Source: Salegentibacter holothuriorum (GTDB lineage: Bacteria; Bacteroidota; Bacteroidia; Flavobacteriales; Flavobacteriaceae). From it: 64,000 nucleotides of DNA. A program made the translations under genes and the position numbers. Below, in pieces: positions 52,212-61,300 of the stretch. How positions within the stretch are numbered: the stretch's first letter is position 1; the number at the start of each line of letters is the position of its first letter. The stretch covers positions 620,001-684,000 of the forward strand of contig NZ_FUYY01000001.1 of NCBI RefSeq assembly GCF_900168045.1, written 5' to 3'. The notes below the pieces were generated by a model, which was not told the origin of the DNA, searched no databases, and saw only the letters and a program-made list of their open reading frames with translations.

Positions 52212-52942
52212 AAGCCCTTTTTTAAAATCTCGTTTATTTCGCGGTTTATTCTAATAAAATCAATCTTTGTTTGAGAGTTCTTTCGGTTTAGCTTGATCAC
52301 GGGAATTTTATTTTCCTTTAAAAATATTATTTTTTCTTGATTTCGGCAATCAAGTTCTTTCAAAAAAGTTGCTATCTCACTCAAAGAAAAAAAATTAAAT
52401 TCCGCCATACCTCTTGATTCAAAACTATTGTTTTTTTTTATTTCATTTGCTACCTCAAGAACGTCTGCTTCTAAATATAAAACCAATTTAGGAAAACAAA
52501 TTTGCGAGCTTTCAAAACCACTTAAATCATTAAGCTTACAACAATTATTATGGATTATACCTTCGTCAAGAAAAACAGGCTTACTTAGATTTAAATCTGC
52601 ATATTTCAAAGTTCTGGAAACTAAATTAGAATAAAAATGAATTAATTTATATTTGGCCGGCTTTGGAATATACAAAGCTTTAACCCCATCTTCATGCAGT
52701 CTAATAAGCTCCTTCCATTTATCTTTATAATTCAGTTTTTGATTAGAAATAAATTTAGCTTTAAGTAATTTTTTTGATACTTCTATATTACCTTTTTTTA
52801 AATTTCTAATTATTCCATATTTAATAGTGTTTTCAGCATACCAGGTCTGTTTAATGCTATTGGTTTGATAAGTACCATTTAAATTCTTCAACAAGCTACT
52901 CTTTCCGGCACCCGGTATACCTAAAACCTCAATCCATTCCAT
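52208..52942 (-). CDS. P-loop kinase-like protein of unknown role
   Basis: I do not recognise this 244-residue protein. A Walker A loop [17 protein letters not shown] (5-21) is clear, of the GxPGxGKS form used by nucleoside and small-molecule kinases. A possible Walker B-like segment, [13 protein letters not shown] (about 133-145), places a DE pair where kinases bind catalytic Asp/Glu, and [13 protein letters not shown] could be a lid region with an Arg. The remainder is helical and lysine-rich. It sits exactly between rmlB (1 bp gap) and rmlA (ATGA overlap), which suggests phosphorylation of a sugar, nucleoside or lipid needed for the dTDP-sugar branch, but this is inference from position. 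Confidence 0.6.
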   Translation of the reverse strand: MEWIEVLGIPGAGKSSLLKNLNGTYQTNSIKQTWYAENTIKYGIIRNLKKGNIEVSKKLLKAKFISNQKLNYKDKWKELIRLHEDGVKALYIPKPAKYKLIHFYSNLVSRTLKYADLNLSKPVFLDEGIIHNNCCKLNDLSGFESSQICFPKLVLYLEADVLEVANEIKKNNSFESRGMAEFNFFSLSEIATFLKELDCRNQEKIIFLKENKIPVIKLNRKNSQTKIDFIRINREINEILKKGL

Positions 52943-52943
52943 A

Positions 52944-54008
52944 TTAACTATACTGCTTCTTATAATATTCCTGATAACTTCCGGAAACCACAGCCTCTAT
53001 CCAACCAGGATTCTGTAAATACCAATCTACGGTTTTCAGCAAACCTTCCTCAAAAGTTACCGAAGGTTTCCAACCTAGTTCTTTATTAATTTTGCTCGCA
53101 TCTATCGCATAGCGTTTATCGTGGCCGGGACGATCTTTTATAAAAGTGATAAGCGATTTAGATTCGCCCTCACTCCTATTCAATTTCTCGTCCATTATGC
53201 CACACAATAGTTTAATTAAATCAATATTCTGCCATTCGTTAAATCCACCAACATTATAGGTGGATTTATTTTTTCCTTTATGAAAAATAAGGTCTACAGC
53301 CCTGGCGTGATCTAATACGTATAACCAGTCCCGAGTAAATTTTCCATCTCCATAAACCGGAAGGTGCTTATTTTCAATAATATTATTGATAAAAAGCGGA
53401 ATCAATTTTTCAGGAAATTGGTTTGGCCCGTAGTTATTCGAACAATTGGAAATTACATAGGGTAAATTATAAGTTTCGCCATAAGCTCTTACAAAATGAT
53501 CTGAAGCTGCTTTTGAAGCCGAATATGGTGAGTTAGGAGCATAAGAAGTGTTTTCAGTAAACAAGCCGGTTTCTTCCAGTGTACCATATACCTCGTCTGT
53601 ACTAATATGGTAGAATAATTTATCCTTAAAATTTCCCTGCCAAATTTCCAGCGTAGCCTCCATTAAATTTAGCGTACCTGTAACATTGGTATCTACAAAG
53701 ATTTTAGGATTAGAAATAGAACGATCTACGTGGGATTCTGCGGCGAGATGGATAACACTATCAAATTGATATTTTTGAAATAAGTGTTTTATGGCCTCAG
53801 CATCGGTAATATCGGCCTTTAAAAAATGATAATTTGAAGCCTTTTCAATATCCTTAATATTTTCAAGATTTCCCGCATAGGTTAATGCATCTAAATTGAA
53901 AATTTGATAATTCGGATACTTATTTACAAAAAGTCGAATTACGTGAGACCCGATAAACCCAGCTCCACCGGTGATTAGAACATTTTTTTCTATAGAATTA
54001 TCTTTCAT
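52944..54008 (-). CDS. rmlB: dTDP-glucose 4,6-dehydratase
   Basis: This 354-residue enzyme converts dTDP-glucose to dTDP-4-keto-6-deoxyglucose. It has TGGAGFIGSHVIRLF (14-28), HLAAESHVDRSISNP (about 92-106), STDEVYGTL with the catalytic Asp-Glu pair, YSASKAASDHFVRAY with Tyr-xxx-Lys, and SNNYGPNQFPEKLIP. All catalytic residues of RmlB are present. It opens a three-gene unit with its own promoter (54032-54059), at the start of the polysaccharide locus. Confidence 0.96.
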   Translation of the reverse strand: MKDNSIEKNVLITGGAGFIGSHVIRLFVNKYPNYQIFNLDALTYAGNLENIKDIEKASNYHFLKADITDAEAIKHLFQKYQFDSVIHLAAESHVDRSISNPKIFVDTNVTGTLNLMEATLEIWQGNFKDKLFYHISTDEVYGTLEETGLFTENTSYAPNSPYSASKAASDHFVRAYGETYNLPYVISNCSNNYGPNQFPEKLIPLFINNIIENKHLPVYGDGKFTRDWLYVLDHARAVDLIFHKGKNKSTYNVGGFNEWQNIDLIKLLCGIMDEKLNRSEGESKSLITFIKDRPGHDKRYAIDASKINKELGWKPSVTFEEGLLKTVDWYLQNPGWIEAVVSGSYQEYYKKQYS

Positions 54009-54031
54009 TTAAAGGCATATATTGTTTACTT

Positions 54032-54059
54032 CAAAGATAGTTTTTCTAGTAATTCTCAA
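54032..54059 (-). promoter_or_regulatory. Flavobacterial promoter for rmlB
   Basis: On the minus strand TTG (54057-54059), 17 bases, then TATCTTTG (54032-54039), 23 bases before the ATG; an exact consensus match. A second possible -7 element (TATATTTG, 54057-54064) overlaps the TTG. Confidence 0.68.
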
Positions 54060-54073
54060 ATATAATTTCAGGC

Positions 54074-55081
54074 TTAAAAACCTGTAGACTCCATATGAAT
54101 CAATTTAGTATGTATTGTCTTATTAACTGGTGGCTTTCTGGCCGATTTATTTTCTATACGATCTACTAGCAGTTCAACTGCTTCATCTCCAATTTCCTCT
54201 GGAAATTGCTCCACATAACTTATAGAGGGAGTTAAATAACTTGCTACTTCCTTATTTATAAATCCAATCACTTTTAGATCTTCAGGAATATTAATTTTAT
54301 ATTCATAAGCCATTCTATAAACCAACATAGTACTATAAAAATCTGAGCAGAGCATAGCTTCAACTTTATCCTCAACCAGAAGCTTCCTAACTTTTTCCCT
54401 TAAAGTATCTGGTTTTGAAGAGTTAGCAATAAAAAAATCTTTTTTACTCTTCAAGGCATTTCTATAACCGGTAATCCTTAATTTACCTACACCTAAATGA
54501 TGAATGGAAGTTGCAATTCCAATCTTTTTAATACCTCGTGCCTGTAGTAAACGCGTAGCATCTTCAAAACTATTTTCGTCATCTATACCAATTTTATCTA
54601 CAGAAATATCAAGGTTAGTTCTATCGTACAATACCACCGGAATATCATAGTCTACCAGGTTATAAAGATGCTCAAATTCTTTTTTACGCTGCGTCTCTTC
54701 TGAAAAAGCTATAAGTACCCCATCTACAAAACCTGAAGTAAGCATTTCAGTAATTTGTTTCTCCCGCTCTAAACTCTCATTCGAAATATAAGTAATCACC
54801 TGAAGTCCTGCTTTTTGCGCCCTGGCTTCAATACCAGACAAAACACTAGCAAAGAAAGTATTAGCTATATTCGGAATAATTACCCCAATAGTCCCACTTT
54901 TACTGCTCTTTAAATTGACCGCTACCGGGTTTGGGCGGTATTTATGTAATTTGGCGAGTTCTTTAACTCTTTCTACTGTTTTAGGACTAATTTCCGGACT
55001 ATCATGCAAAGCTTTAGATACTGTAGATACCGATACATTAAGTAATTTTGCAAGTTCCTTTAAGGTGATTTTATTTTTCAT
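54074..55081 (-). CDS. LacI-family transcriptional regulator
   Basis: This 335-residue repressor or activator has an N-terminal helix-turn-helix ITLKELAKLLNVSVSTVSKA (4-23), a hinge helix (PNPVAVNLKS), and a periplasmic-binding-protein-like core (about 60-335) with IGVIIPNIANTFFASVLSGI and VDGVLIAFSE. Its effector is unknown. It is read in the same direction as the polysaccharide locus and ends 65 bp before the rmlB start, so it could control that locus, although Bacteroidetes LacI proteins often regulate carbohydrate uptake. A repeated AATTCGCG motif lies about 160 bp upstream of its start. Confidence 0.88.
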   Translation of the reverse strand: MKNKITLKELAKLLNVSVSTVSKALHDSPEISPKTVERVKELAKLHKYRPNPVAVNLKSSKSGTIGVIIPNIANTFFASVLSGIEARAQKAGLQVITYISNESLEREKQITEMLTSGFVDGVLIAFSEETQRKKEFEHLYNLVDYDIPVVLYDRTNLDISVDKIGIDDENSFEDATRLLQARGIKKIGIATSIHHLGVGKLRITGYRNALKSKKDFFIANSSKPDTLREKVRKLLVEDKVEAMLCSDFYSTMLVYRMAYEYKINIPEDLKVIGFINKEVASYLTPSISYVEQFPEEIGDEAVELLVDRIENKSARKPPVNKTIHTKLIHMESTGF

Positions 55082-55240
55082 TTTTACTATACAGTTTAAC
55101 CATATTGGAGCAATTCCTCCCAGTTTATATAATCATCTCCTATACAACTTATGATTCGTAAACATATTGAACCAACCTGCTGTATTTATTAAAATTTTTA
55201 GCAATCAATTATTTCTTCTTCTATTTTTTACTAAAACTAA

Positions 55241-55280
55241 GAATTCGCAAATATCTAATAAATTCGCGAAGAATTCGCGC
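55241..55280. promoter_or_regulatory. Repeated AATTCGCG motif, operator-like
   Basis: Three copies of AATTCGCR lie within 40 bp (55242-55249, 55261-55268, 55272-55279); the second and third also form the inverted repeat CGCGAA-GAA-TTCGCG (55265-55279). The text lies upstream of the LacI-family gene (minus) and of the two small ORFs (plus). It could be a binding site for the LacI-type regulator. The rest of the 55082-55818 gap holds the two small ORFs below; nothing else is evident. Confidence 0.45.
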
Positions 55281-55356
55281 CAGATTCATAAGAAAGTAAT
55301 TTTATTTACCAATCATTAGAATAAAAATAAGAATATCTACTGACATACATGCATTG

Positions 55357-55515
55357 ATGTGGACTCTCCAAATTTTTCTTAAATTAAAAAAAGATGAACC
55401 ACATATTAAAATTTCCGGAAAATTTGAATTAGTATTCCTTACTATTTTGGTTTGTTTCCTATTTATAGGTCTACATTTTAGTAATTTTGAATTAAATCTT
55501 TTTATCAGATCATGA
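55357..55515 (+). CDS. Small membrane protein ORF, 52 residues
   Basis: The ORF begins at ATG and encodes a lysine-rich N-terminal part (to about residue 23) and one hydrophobic segment of about 18 residues (LVFLTILVCFLFIGLHF), ending in TGA. Its stop overlaps the ATG of the following small ORF as ATGA, a coupling pattern common in real operons. It is not similar to any family I recognise. The region has neither a named promoter nor a ribosome-binding site that I can identify, so it is a candidate only. Confidence 0.42.
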   Translation: MWTLQIFLKLKKDEPHIKISGKFELVFLTILVCFLFIGLHFSNFELNLFIRS

Positions 55516-55661
55516 AAATTCCATCCTCCTATTGGTTCTATATCATTGCCGCACTTATTACTATTTTAGGTTTAGTAACAGGCTGGTATTTCTTCTTTTT
55601 ATTAGTTTTTCCATTAGGAATTTTCAATTTAAGTAATAGAAAAAATGATCATGATCAATAA
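55512..55661 (+). CDS. Small two-helix membrane protein ORF, 49 residues
   Basis: The ORF starts at the ATG overlapping the stop of the previous small ORF and predicts two short hydrophobic helices (FYIIAALITILGLVTGW and FFFLLVFPLGIF), with a polar tail ending NRKNDHDQ. The tight ATGA overlap, the membrane character of both products and the lack of in-frame stops argue for a real pair of microproteins. No homologue is recognised. Confidence 0.48.
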   Translation: MKIPSSYWFYIIAALITILGLVTGWYFFFLLVFPLGIFNLSNRKNDHDQ

Positions 55662-55818
55662 GTGAAAAATTGATTCAAAACAAATTACAAAAATCTTCTT
55701 CAGCCTTTTAAAAACGTAGGTTTCATAGGAGTTAAACTTATCCTAAACAAGTTTCAATATTTGCATATCAGGCCATCTCCTTGTAATTTAACATTATTAA
55801 TTAATCAAATAAATTATA

Positions 55819-56139
55819 ATGAAAGATTACGGAACACTTTCTCAAGCTATAAATAAATTAAAATTAGAAGAAGGTTATGAGCATGATTTCAACCTTTTAG
55901 ACGAAGAAATAGAACTTAGGGCTAAAGAAGAAACCTTTGGGGTTGAAGATTTTGATGTTGATAAAGTACTTCGATTTGAAGGAATGAGCAATCCAGACGA
56001 TAATGCCATTCTATATGCTATAACCACTTCTAAAGGTTATAAAGGAGTTTTAGTTGATGGATATGGGATTTCCAGCGGTCAGGTTTCTAAGGAAATGATT
56101 AAAAAACTGGATTTGAAGGATAACCGCCCTATAAATTAA
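55819..56139 (+). CDS. Conserved small acidic protein of Bacteroidetes, function unknown
   Basis: The protein has 106 residues, with many Asp/Glu and no signal or membrane segment. The opening YGTLSQAINKLKLEEGYEHD resembles a family often labelled phosphoribosylpyrophosphate-synthetase-like in flavobacterial annotations, but the PRPP-synthetase catalytic motifs are absent and I would not transfer that function. It lies 98 bp upstream of dps, which has its own promoter. A near match to a -7 element (AATATTTG at about 55758) precedes it. It may belong to a stress regulon with dps, by position only. Confidence 0.65.
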   Translation: MKDYGTLSQAINKLKLEEGYEHDFNLLDEEIELRAKEETFGVEDFDVDKVLRFEGMSNPDDNAILYAITTSKGYKGVLVDGYGISSGQVSKEMIKKLDLKDNRPIN

Positions 56140-56174
56140 GCTTCGTTAAACTTCTACTAAATCGCCTGAAATTA

Positions 56175-56205
56175 TTGGCCAAACCACTAAACTATCATAT
56201 TTTTG
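56175..56205 (+). promoter_or_regulatory. Flavobacterial promoter for dps
   Basis: TTG (56175-56177), 20 bases, then TATTTTTG (56198-56205), 32 bases before the dps ATG. It is a full match to the TTG-N(17-23)-TAnnTTTG consensus and probably also serves the downstream mscS gene. Confidence 0.7.
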
Positions 56206-56237
56206 AATACAAATATTAAAAACCATAAATTATAACT

Positions 56238-56729
56238 ATGAGCTATTTAGGACTCGATAAAGAAAAAACCAGTAAAACCGTAGAAGACCTGAATGTTCTT
56301 CTTGCCGATTATCATTTATACTATCAAAAACTAAGAAACTTTCATTGGAATGTTTTTGGAAAAAATTTCTTTGACCTTCACGAAAAGTTTGAAGAATTGT
56401 ATGATGATGCAAAATTAAAGGTAGATGAAATTGCGGAACGTATACTTACACTAAGATATACCCCAACGAGTAATCTAACCGATTATTTAAAGGCTTCAAA
56501 TTTAGAAGAATCTAAAGCCGATTTAACCGATAAGGAAATGATTGAAACCCTTCTTAAAGATCACGGCACGTTGTTAAAACAAATGCGCACCGTAGTAGAG
56601 ACAGCAGATAAAGCTGGAGATGAAGGTACTATAGACCTTATTGGAGCTTACATTAGAGAGTTGGAAAAAACCAGTTGGATGCTAGACGCATGGAAGATGA
56701 AAACCTCAGATTCCCTTAAAACAAGCTAA
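56238..56729 (+). CDS. dps: Dps ferritin-like DNA-protection protein
   Basis: This 163-residue four-helix-bundle protein oxidises and stores iron and can bind DNA under stress. The ferroxidase site is spread across subunits: KLRNFHWNVFGKNFFDLHEKFEELYDD supplies the His and the H-x-x-F-E-E pattern (about 34-60), with DEIAERI following. The C-terminal helix includes the Trp-rich end KTSWMLDAWKM. The lysine-rich DNA-binding N-terminal tail of E. coli Dps is mostly absent. Promoter at 56175-56205. mscS follows 12 bp later, probably co-transcribed. Confidence 0.93.
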   Translation: MSYLGLDKEKTSKTVEDLNVLLADYHLYYQKLRNFHWNVFGKNFFDLHEKFEELYDDAKLKVDEIAERILTLRYTPTSNLTDYLKASNLEESKADLTDKEMIETLLKDHGTLLKQMRTVVETADKAGDEGTIDLIGAYIRELEKTSWMLDAWKMKTSDSLKTS

Positions 56730-56741
56730 ATTTTTTAAATA

Positions 56742-57623
56742 TTGGAAGAAAATTTTAACCTTAAAGAGTCCCTGGAAGGAATTAGTGCTAAAATGGTAAG
56801 TTGGCTAGATTCATTAATATTGAATTTGCCAAATTTTTTACTAGCTATTCTAGTATTTGTAATATTTGTATTTCTAGCCAAATATACAGGTCAGTTATTA
56901 AATAAACTCCTGGGAAGAAGAGTTAAACAAGATTCCATAAGACATATAACCGTTAAGGTGAGCAAAGCAATTGTGATCCTTATCGGTTTTTTTATTGCCC
57001 TTGGTATATTAGACCTCAACAAGGTTCTCACTTCTGTACTTGCCGGTGCCGGGGTTGTAGGGTTGGCTATAGGTCTTGCATTACAAGGCACTTTAAACAA
57101 TACATTTTCGGGGATAATCTTAAGTTTCTTACCTGAAATTCAAATTGGAGATTGGATAGAAACAAATTCTTATGCAGGAGAAGTTACTGAAATTAATCTT
57201 CGAAATATTGTGGTGAAACAATCTGACAATAATTATGTGGTAATTCCCAATTCTAAAATTGTGGAAGAGCCTTTTAAAAACTTCTCCAGAACCAGTCGCT
57301 CCCGGGTCATGCTTAATTGCGGAGTGGGTTATTCTTCTGATTTGGAAAAAGTTAAGGAAATGACCATAGAAACCATTTCTGAACATTTTCCTTCCCGTGG
57401 TAATGAACAGGTAGAGTTTATGTTTACCGAATTTGGTGATAGTTCTATCAATTTCGTAGTGCGCTTCTGGACTGATGCTACCAAAAACAGGGATTTACTA
57501 ATCGCCCGAGACATTGCTATTATAGAGATCAAGAAAACTTTCGATAAAAATGGTATCAATATCCCATTCCCTATTCGAACTATAGATTTCTCCAATACAT
57601 TAAACATGAAGAAGCCGGAATAG
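56742..57623 (+). CDS. mscS: MscS-family small-conductance mechanosensitive channel
   Basis: This 293-residue inner-membrane protein opens under membrane tension to release solutes. It has three membrane helices (about 22-46, 65-85 and the pore helix 95-125), with pore-lining AGAGVVGLAIGLALQGTLNN and the beta domain starting at EIQIGDWIETNSYAGEVTEI (about 133-152), then PNSKIVEEPFKNFS and a C-terminal alpha/beta domain. It starts with TTG 12 bp after dps; the first ATG (56793) would remove part of the N-terminal helix. It is probably expressed with dps under stress. Confidence 0.9.
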   Translation: MEENFNLKESLEGISAKMVSWLDSLILNLPNFLLAILVFVIFVFLAKYTGQLLNKLLGRRVKQDSIRHITVKVSKAIVILIGFFIALGILDLNKVLTSVLAGAGVVGLAIGLALQGTLNNTFSGIILSFLPEIQIGDWIETNSYAGEVTEINLRNIVVKQSDNNYVVIPNSKIVEEPFKNFSRTSRSRVMLNCGVGYSSDLEKVKEMTIETISEHFPSRGNEQVEFMFTEFGDSSINFVVRFWTDATKNRDLLIARDIAIIEIKKTFDKNGINIPFPIRTIDFSNTLNMKKPE

Positions 57624-57887
57624 CTAAAATATTCACGGCTTATATTCACTTCAGCTTTAAGTTCATTTTTCTCTAGGTATGCTAAACTTCAAAGGAAAAT
57701 CAATAATACCTACCTAACGAGATAAAGTCTTTGATTTTCTTTACTAGAATTGAATACTGAGAGGCAAACACGTCTAATATTAAAACCTGGTATTTTTATT
57801 TCCTGTAGCTTCCCACATTGATTCCTTCGGGGTCAAGCCTAATTGTTGGGGACTAAGCAAAAATTGTAGTCAAAATATTAATAAAGA

Positions 57888-57918
57888 AACCTCACAGGTT
57901 TTCAAAACCTGTGAGGTT
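57888..57918. repeat. Perfect palindrome AACCTCACAGGTTTT-C-AAAACCTGTGAGGTT
   Basis: A 31 bp inverted repeat with 15-base arms around one C, found 265 bp after mscS. It has a T run on both strands, so it could act as a bidirectional terminator for mscS and the phosphoesterase gene, but a second terminator is present at 58326-58364. The motif is of the small flavobacterial dispersed type. Confidence 0.6.
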
Positions 57919-57983
57919 TTGGCAGGCAAGCCTTTTTAAAATGGTTTCAACTTCAATTATGTTCTTTAATTATCAACATACTA

Positions 57984-58009
57984 GATCCTGAAATAAATTC
58001 AGGATGACG
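57984..58009. repeat. Partial family-A repeat end
   Basis: GATCCTGAAATAAATTCAGG followed by ATGACG shows one hairpin arm of repeat family A with its TGACG terminus (compare 780-791 and 42875-42889). The rest of 57624-58388 shows the palindrome, a possible gene remnant, a dispersed AAGCCTCGGG text at about 58248 and the terminator. Confidence 0.45.
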
Positions 58010-58175
58010 GTTTAAAGGTCGGACCTTTTTCAACTTTTCAGGAAAACTCCTGATTATTCTTACAACCAACGCTAAGTATTACTCCAAAAAAGAATATGTA
58101 TTTTCTTTCGGTTATAAGATCTATTACACGGAAGCTAATCTTTTTAATTTAAAAACCTTAAAAGAGCAGCTATAG
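58008..58175 (+). pseudogene. Possible C-terminal gene remnant
   Basis: An open frame of 55 codons ends at TAG (58173-58175) and has no start codon. It reads as protein-like text rich in aromatic residues (TFFNFSGKLLIILTTNAK, SFGYKIYYTEANLFNLKTL). Upstream it is closed by TGA within the family-A repeat fragment. The composition looks coding rather than random intergenic, but no homology is recognised. Weak candidate. Confidence 0.25.
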
Positions 58176-58325
58176 CAAGAAAGACGAAATTACCTCGCGG
58201 TAAGCCTAAAAGGCATTAAACGGAAAATGTTTTTGGGTTTCAAAAGTAAGCCTCGGGACATTCAAATCTCGCTTACCGATTAAAATATGGCTGTTTAAAG
58301 CAGAATATAAGAACTATCAAAACAT

Positions 58326-58364
58326 AAAAAAGCTCCCTTAACATACTGTTTTCGGGAGCTTTTT
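58326..58364 (-). terminator. Rho-independent terminator of the phosphoesterase-barrel gene
   Basis: The inverted repeat AAAAAGCTCCC ... GGGAGCTTTTT (arms of eleven bases with a 16-base loop) ends 25 bp past the stop of the minus-strand gene at 58389. Read on the minus strand it ends in a T run, as expected of an intrinsic terminator; it would also act on plus-strand transcripts. Confidence 0.75.
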
Positions 58365-58388
58365 GTAATTATTTTCTTACTATTGGTT

Positions 58389-61300
58389 TTAAAATTCAAA
58401 ACCAAAACCAAAGGAGAATCTATAGCCTTCACTTCCTTTAAATAAACTGAAGGTACCATTAACCGCTTCGGCGCTATTCACCCAGAATCCTACTCCATAG
58501 CTATCATGCCATTTGCTAGAATCTTCAAAGTCGCTCCAGACCCTACCTAAATCGTAACCGGTAAAAACACCAATTTGTAACGGAAGAAATCTTGTGGTAA
58601 ACTGGTCAAATCCATATCTAAGATCTGCCCCTGAACCAAAAGCACTTTTCCCTGTAAAACGCTGTTTACGGTAACCTCTTAAACCTGTATCGCCACCTAA
58701 TTGTGCAGCCTGGTAAAATTCATAATCATCTCCCATGTTTAAATGGGCCTGAACGTGTGTTTTTAAAACAAGTTTTCTATTTCTGGTAAGTGCGTTGTAG
58801 AAACCCCAATAAGGCTTAAAATAACCATAAACCTGTGAAGTTTCGGCTGTATTCATTTGCCCACCAAGATTCAATTCAAATTTCATCCCCCTACTTGGGT
58901 TCAATCTATTATCATAACTCTCATAACGATAGAGTGCATCCAGCCCGGCAAAATATTTTCTGTCAAAGAATTCAGGGTCATCGGTAGTAAAATCTTCAGT
59001 TATATATCTACCATCTGTAGGATCTATTTTATTGCCTTCAAAACTTGCCATATACCTAAACATACTACCAAATGGGGTTTGGTTTTCAAAACCTGCTTTT
59101 GCTCCAAAGCGACTAATCTTTACCCGGTTGTAATCAAAATCCAGAGATTCATCAAAATTTGGAGTTTCATTACCATAGCCAAAAAAGTTACTCGCAAAAT
59201 TAGGACTGGCGTAGTTGGCTCCAACTTTAAGATTATAATCACCAAGTATTAGCGCAAACTCACCTTCATAATATACATCAAATCCATTGGTCGCAAAATA
59301 ATAACCTCCTCCAAAAGTATGCTGACTGGTAAATGGGTTTCTCTTAAATGCATTTTTTGTAGAAACCATTTCAAGACCAAGCTTAAACCCATCGTCTGGA
59401 TTAAAGCCAAAGGCCGGTACAATTGCCCCTCCGTTAAAGATTTTCTTATCTTTATCGTAGGTATTTATCTCATAATTATCCCTGAACCTAAATTTGGCAT
59501 TCCCCGCTTCTTCTATGGTATTTGGTTTTGTTTTGTGGTCGTATATTTTAATTTTATTTCCATTTTTTATGGTATAAATATCATTATTTTGACCTCCAAT
59601 TATTCTTGTAAAAATATAGTTATCTCCCTCGCCATCTACTAAAATTTTATCATCATCATCTAGCGCATATAACCAAATTTCTTTGGTTTCATCTTTATGG
59701 TAAACTTTTTCACTTATCACCTCGCCCCTTTCGCCGTCTTTATTTCTGCTGATTTTAATTTTGGTTTTACCACCTTTCATTCGGGTAACATCTACAAAAT
59801 CGTCTTTATCTGTTCCTGTTATAATAGCAAGATCAGCAAAGTGATCGTAATATCTTAACGCGATATCAACAATATTATCTCTTCGTGCTTTAACTTTTTC
59901 AATTAATTCTTCGGTTGTTTCATCATAAGTTTCGGGAGGAAGTTTTTGAAAGGCTTTTTCAATCACCGCATCGGTCATGTTTTCTTTAATGAATTCTGCT
60001 TGTTCCTTCCAGGTCTCTTTTCCTACATTTTGAAGTAAAGAACGATCCAAGCCGGTTGCTGAAACATTAAACCACTCTACATTATTAATATCATCATCAT
60101 AAACCGCAAATTGTGAAGCAAAACCGGTTAAAGCTCTTAAGGTTCCAAAAAATGCTCCATCAAAATTTGAAAAAACCTGATCTCTATCCCTGGGAATTGG
60201 TTTAAAGGTACGGTTACCTTCTTTATCTTCAATTTCTGCCCAACGCCATTGATCCTGGTGCCTATCCCAATCTCCAATAAGCATATCAAATATTCTGGCC
60301 TTAACATAGGCAGGCTCATCTAAAGAATACTTCTCATCCCGGCGCAACCTATCAAACATTCCTGTTGTACTTTGAATATCATGATTGGGTGAACCAAAAC
60401 TCTCTTTACCCAACCAATGATCTTCAGGCCTTTCTTCTATCATATAAATAGCATCACCGTGCTCTTCATTGTACTTTCCTAACTTAGGTTGCTTTGGTAA
60501 ATAATAAATTTCTGGATTAGTATGATAAACTCCAATGGCATCTGCCATTGTTGGAATGGCCAAAAATGCATAAGGATGGGCTGCAGTATAGAAATCTGAT
60601 ATAATATCTTCAGCTACCGTATTCTCCAGTTGTGTTTCTATAGGCGTATCCTTAAAAGCTACGGTTTGCAAGAATTGAACGGCTTTCTTTTTTATTCTTC
60701 TAATATTATATTCTCTATCTAAACTATCTTTTAACCTAATAGAAATAGTTTGATGACCTCCCCCTGCACGCATTGGGGTTAAGCCTCCATAAAGCGTATC
60801 CAGGTCTGCAATTTTCACACTAATATCTGTGCCATAAAGTTCTCGATAGCGTTGTCCCCAAACAGTTCTGTGTATTGATCCTTTATCGGTTTCGTCCTTC
60901 GGATAAACTGATGTTGTAATTGTTTTATCAAATTCCTGCGGAAAATCAGAAACATCAAATTCTTTAGGTGCCTTAAAAATTTCCTTCTGATACAATAGTT
61001 TGGGTTTATTGTTTTCATTGCCATAAAAACTAGCCCATGAAGAACCATCTTTAAAAACATCATATACTACAAACCCCTGTTCGGGATAAGCAAAAAGTCC
61101 GTCGTTGCTTAAGGTTGCGTAAGTAGCTTTTGAGGTAGATCCAGATACAATTTGATTAATTTTACCATGCTGAATATACTGTAATGAATGTTCGTGACCG
61201 CTTACAAACAATAAACGATCTGAATCCTGCCCTAAAGTTTCCAGGCGTTTTACGAGAGATTTATAGCGTTCATTTTGCGCATCCTGTATAGAAACACCTC

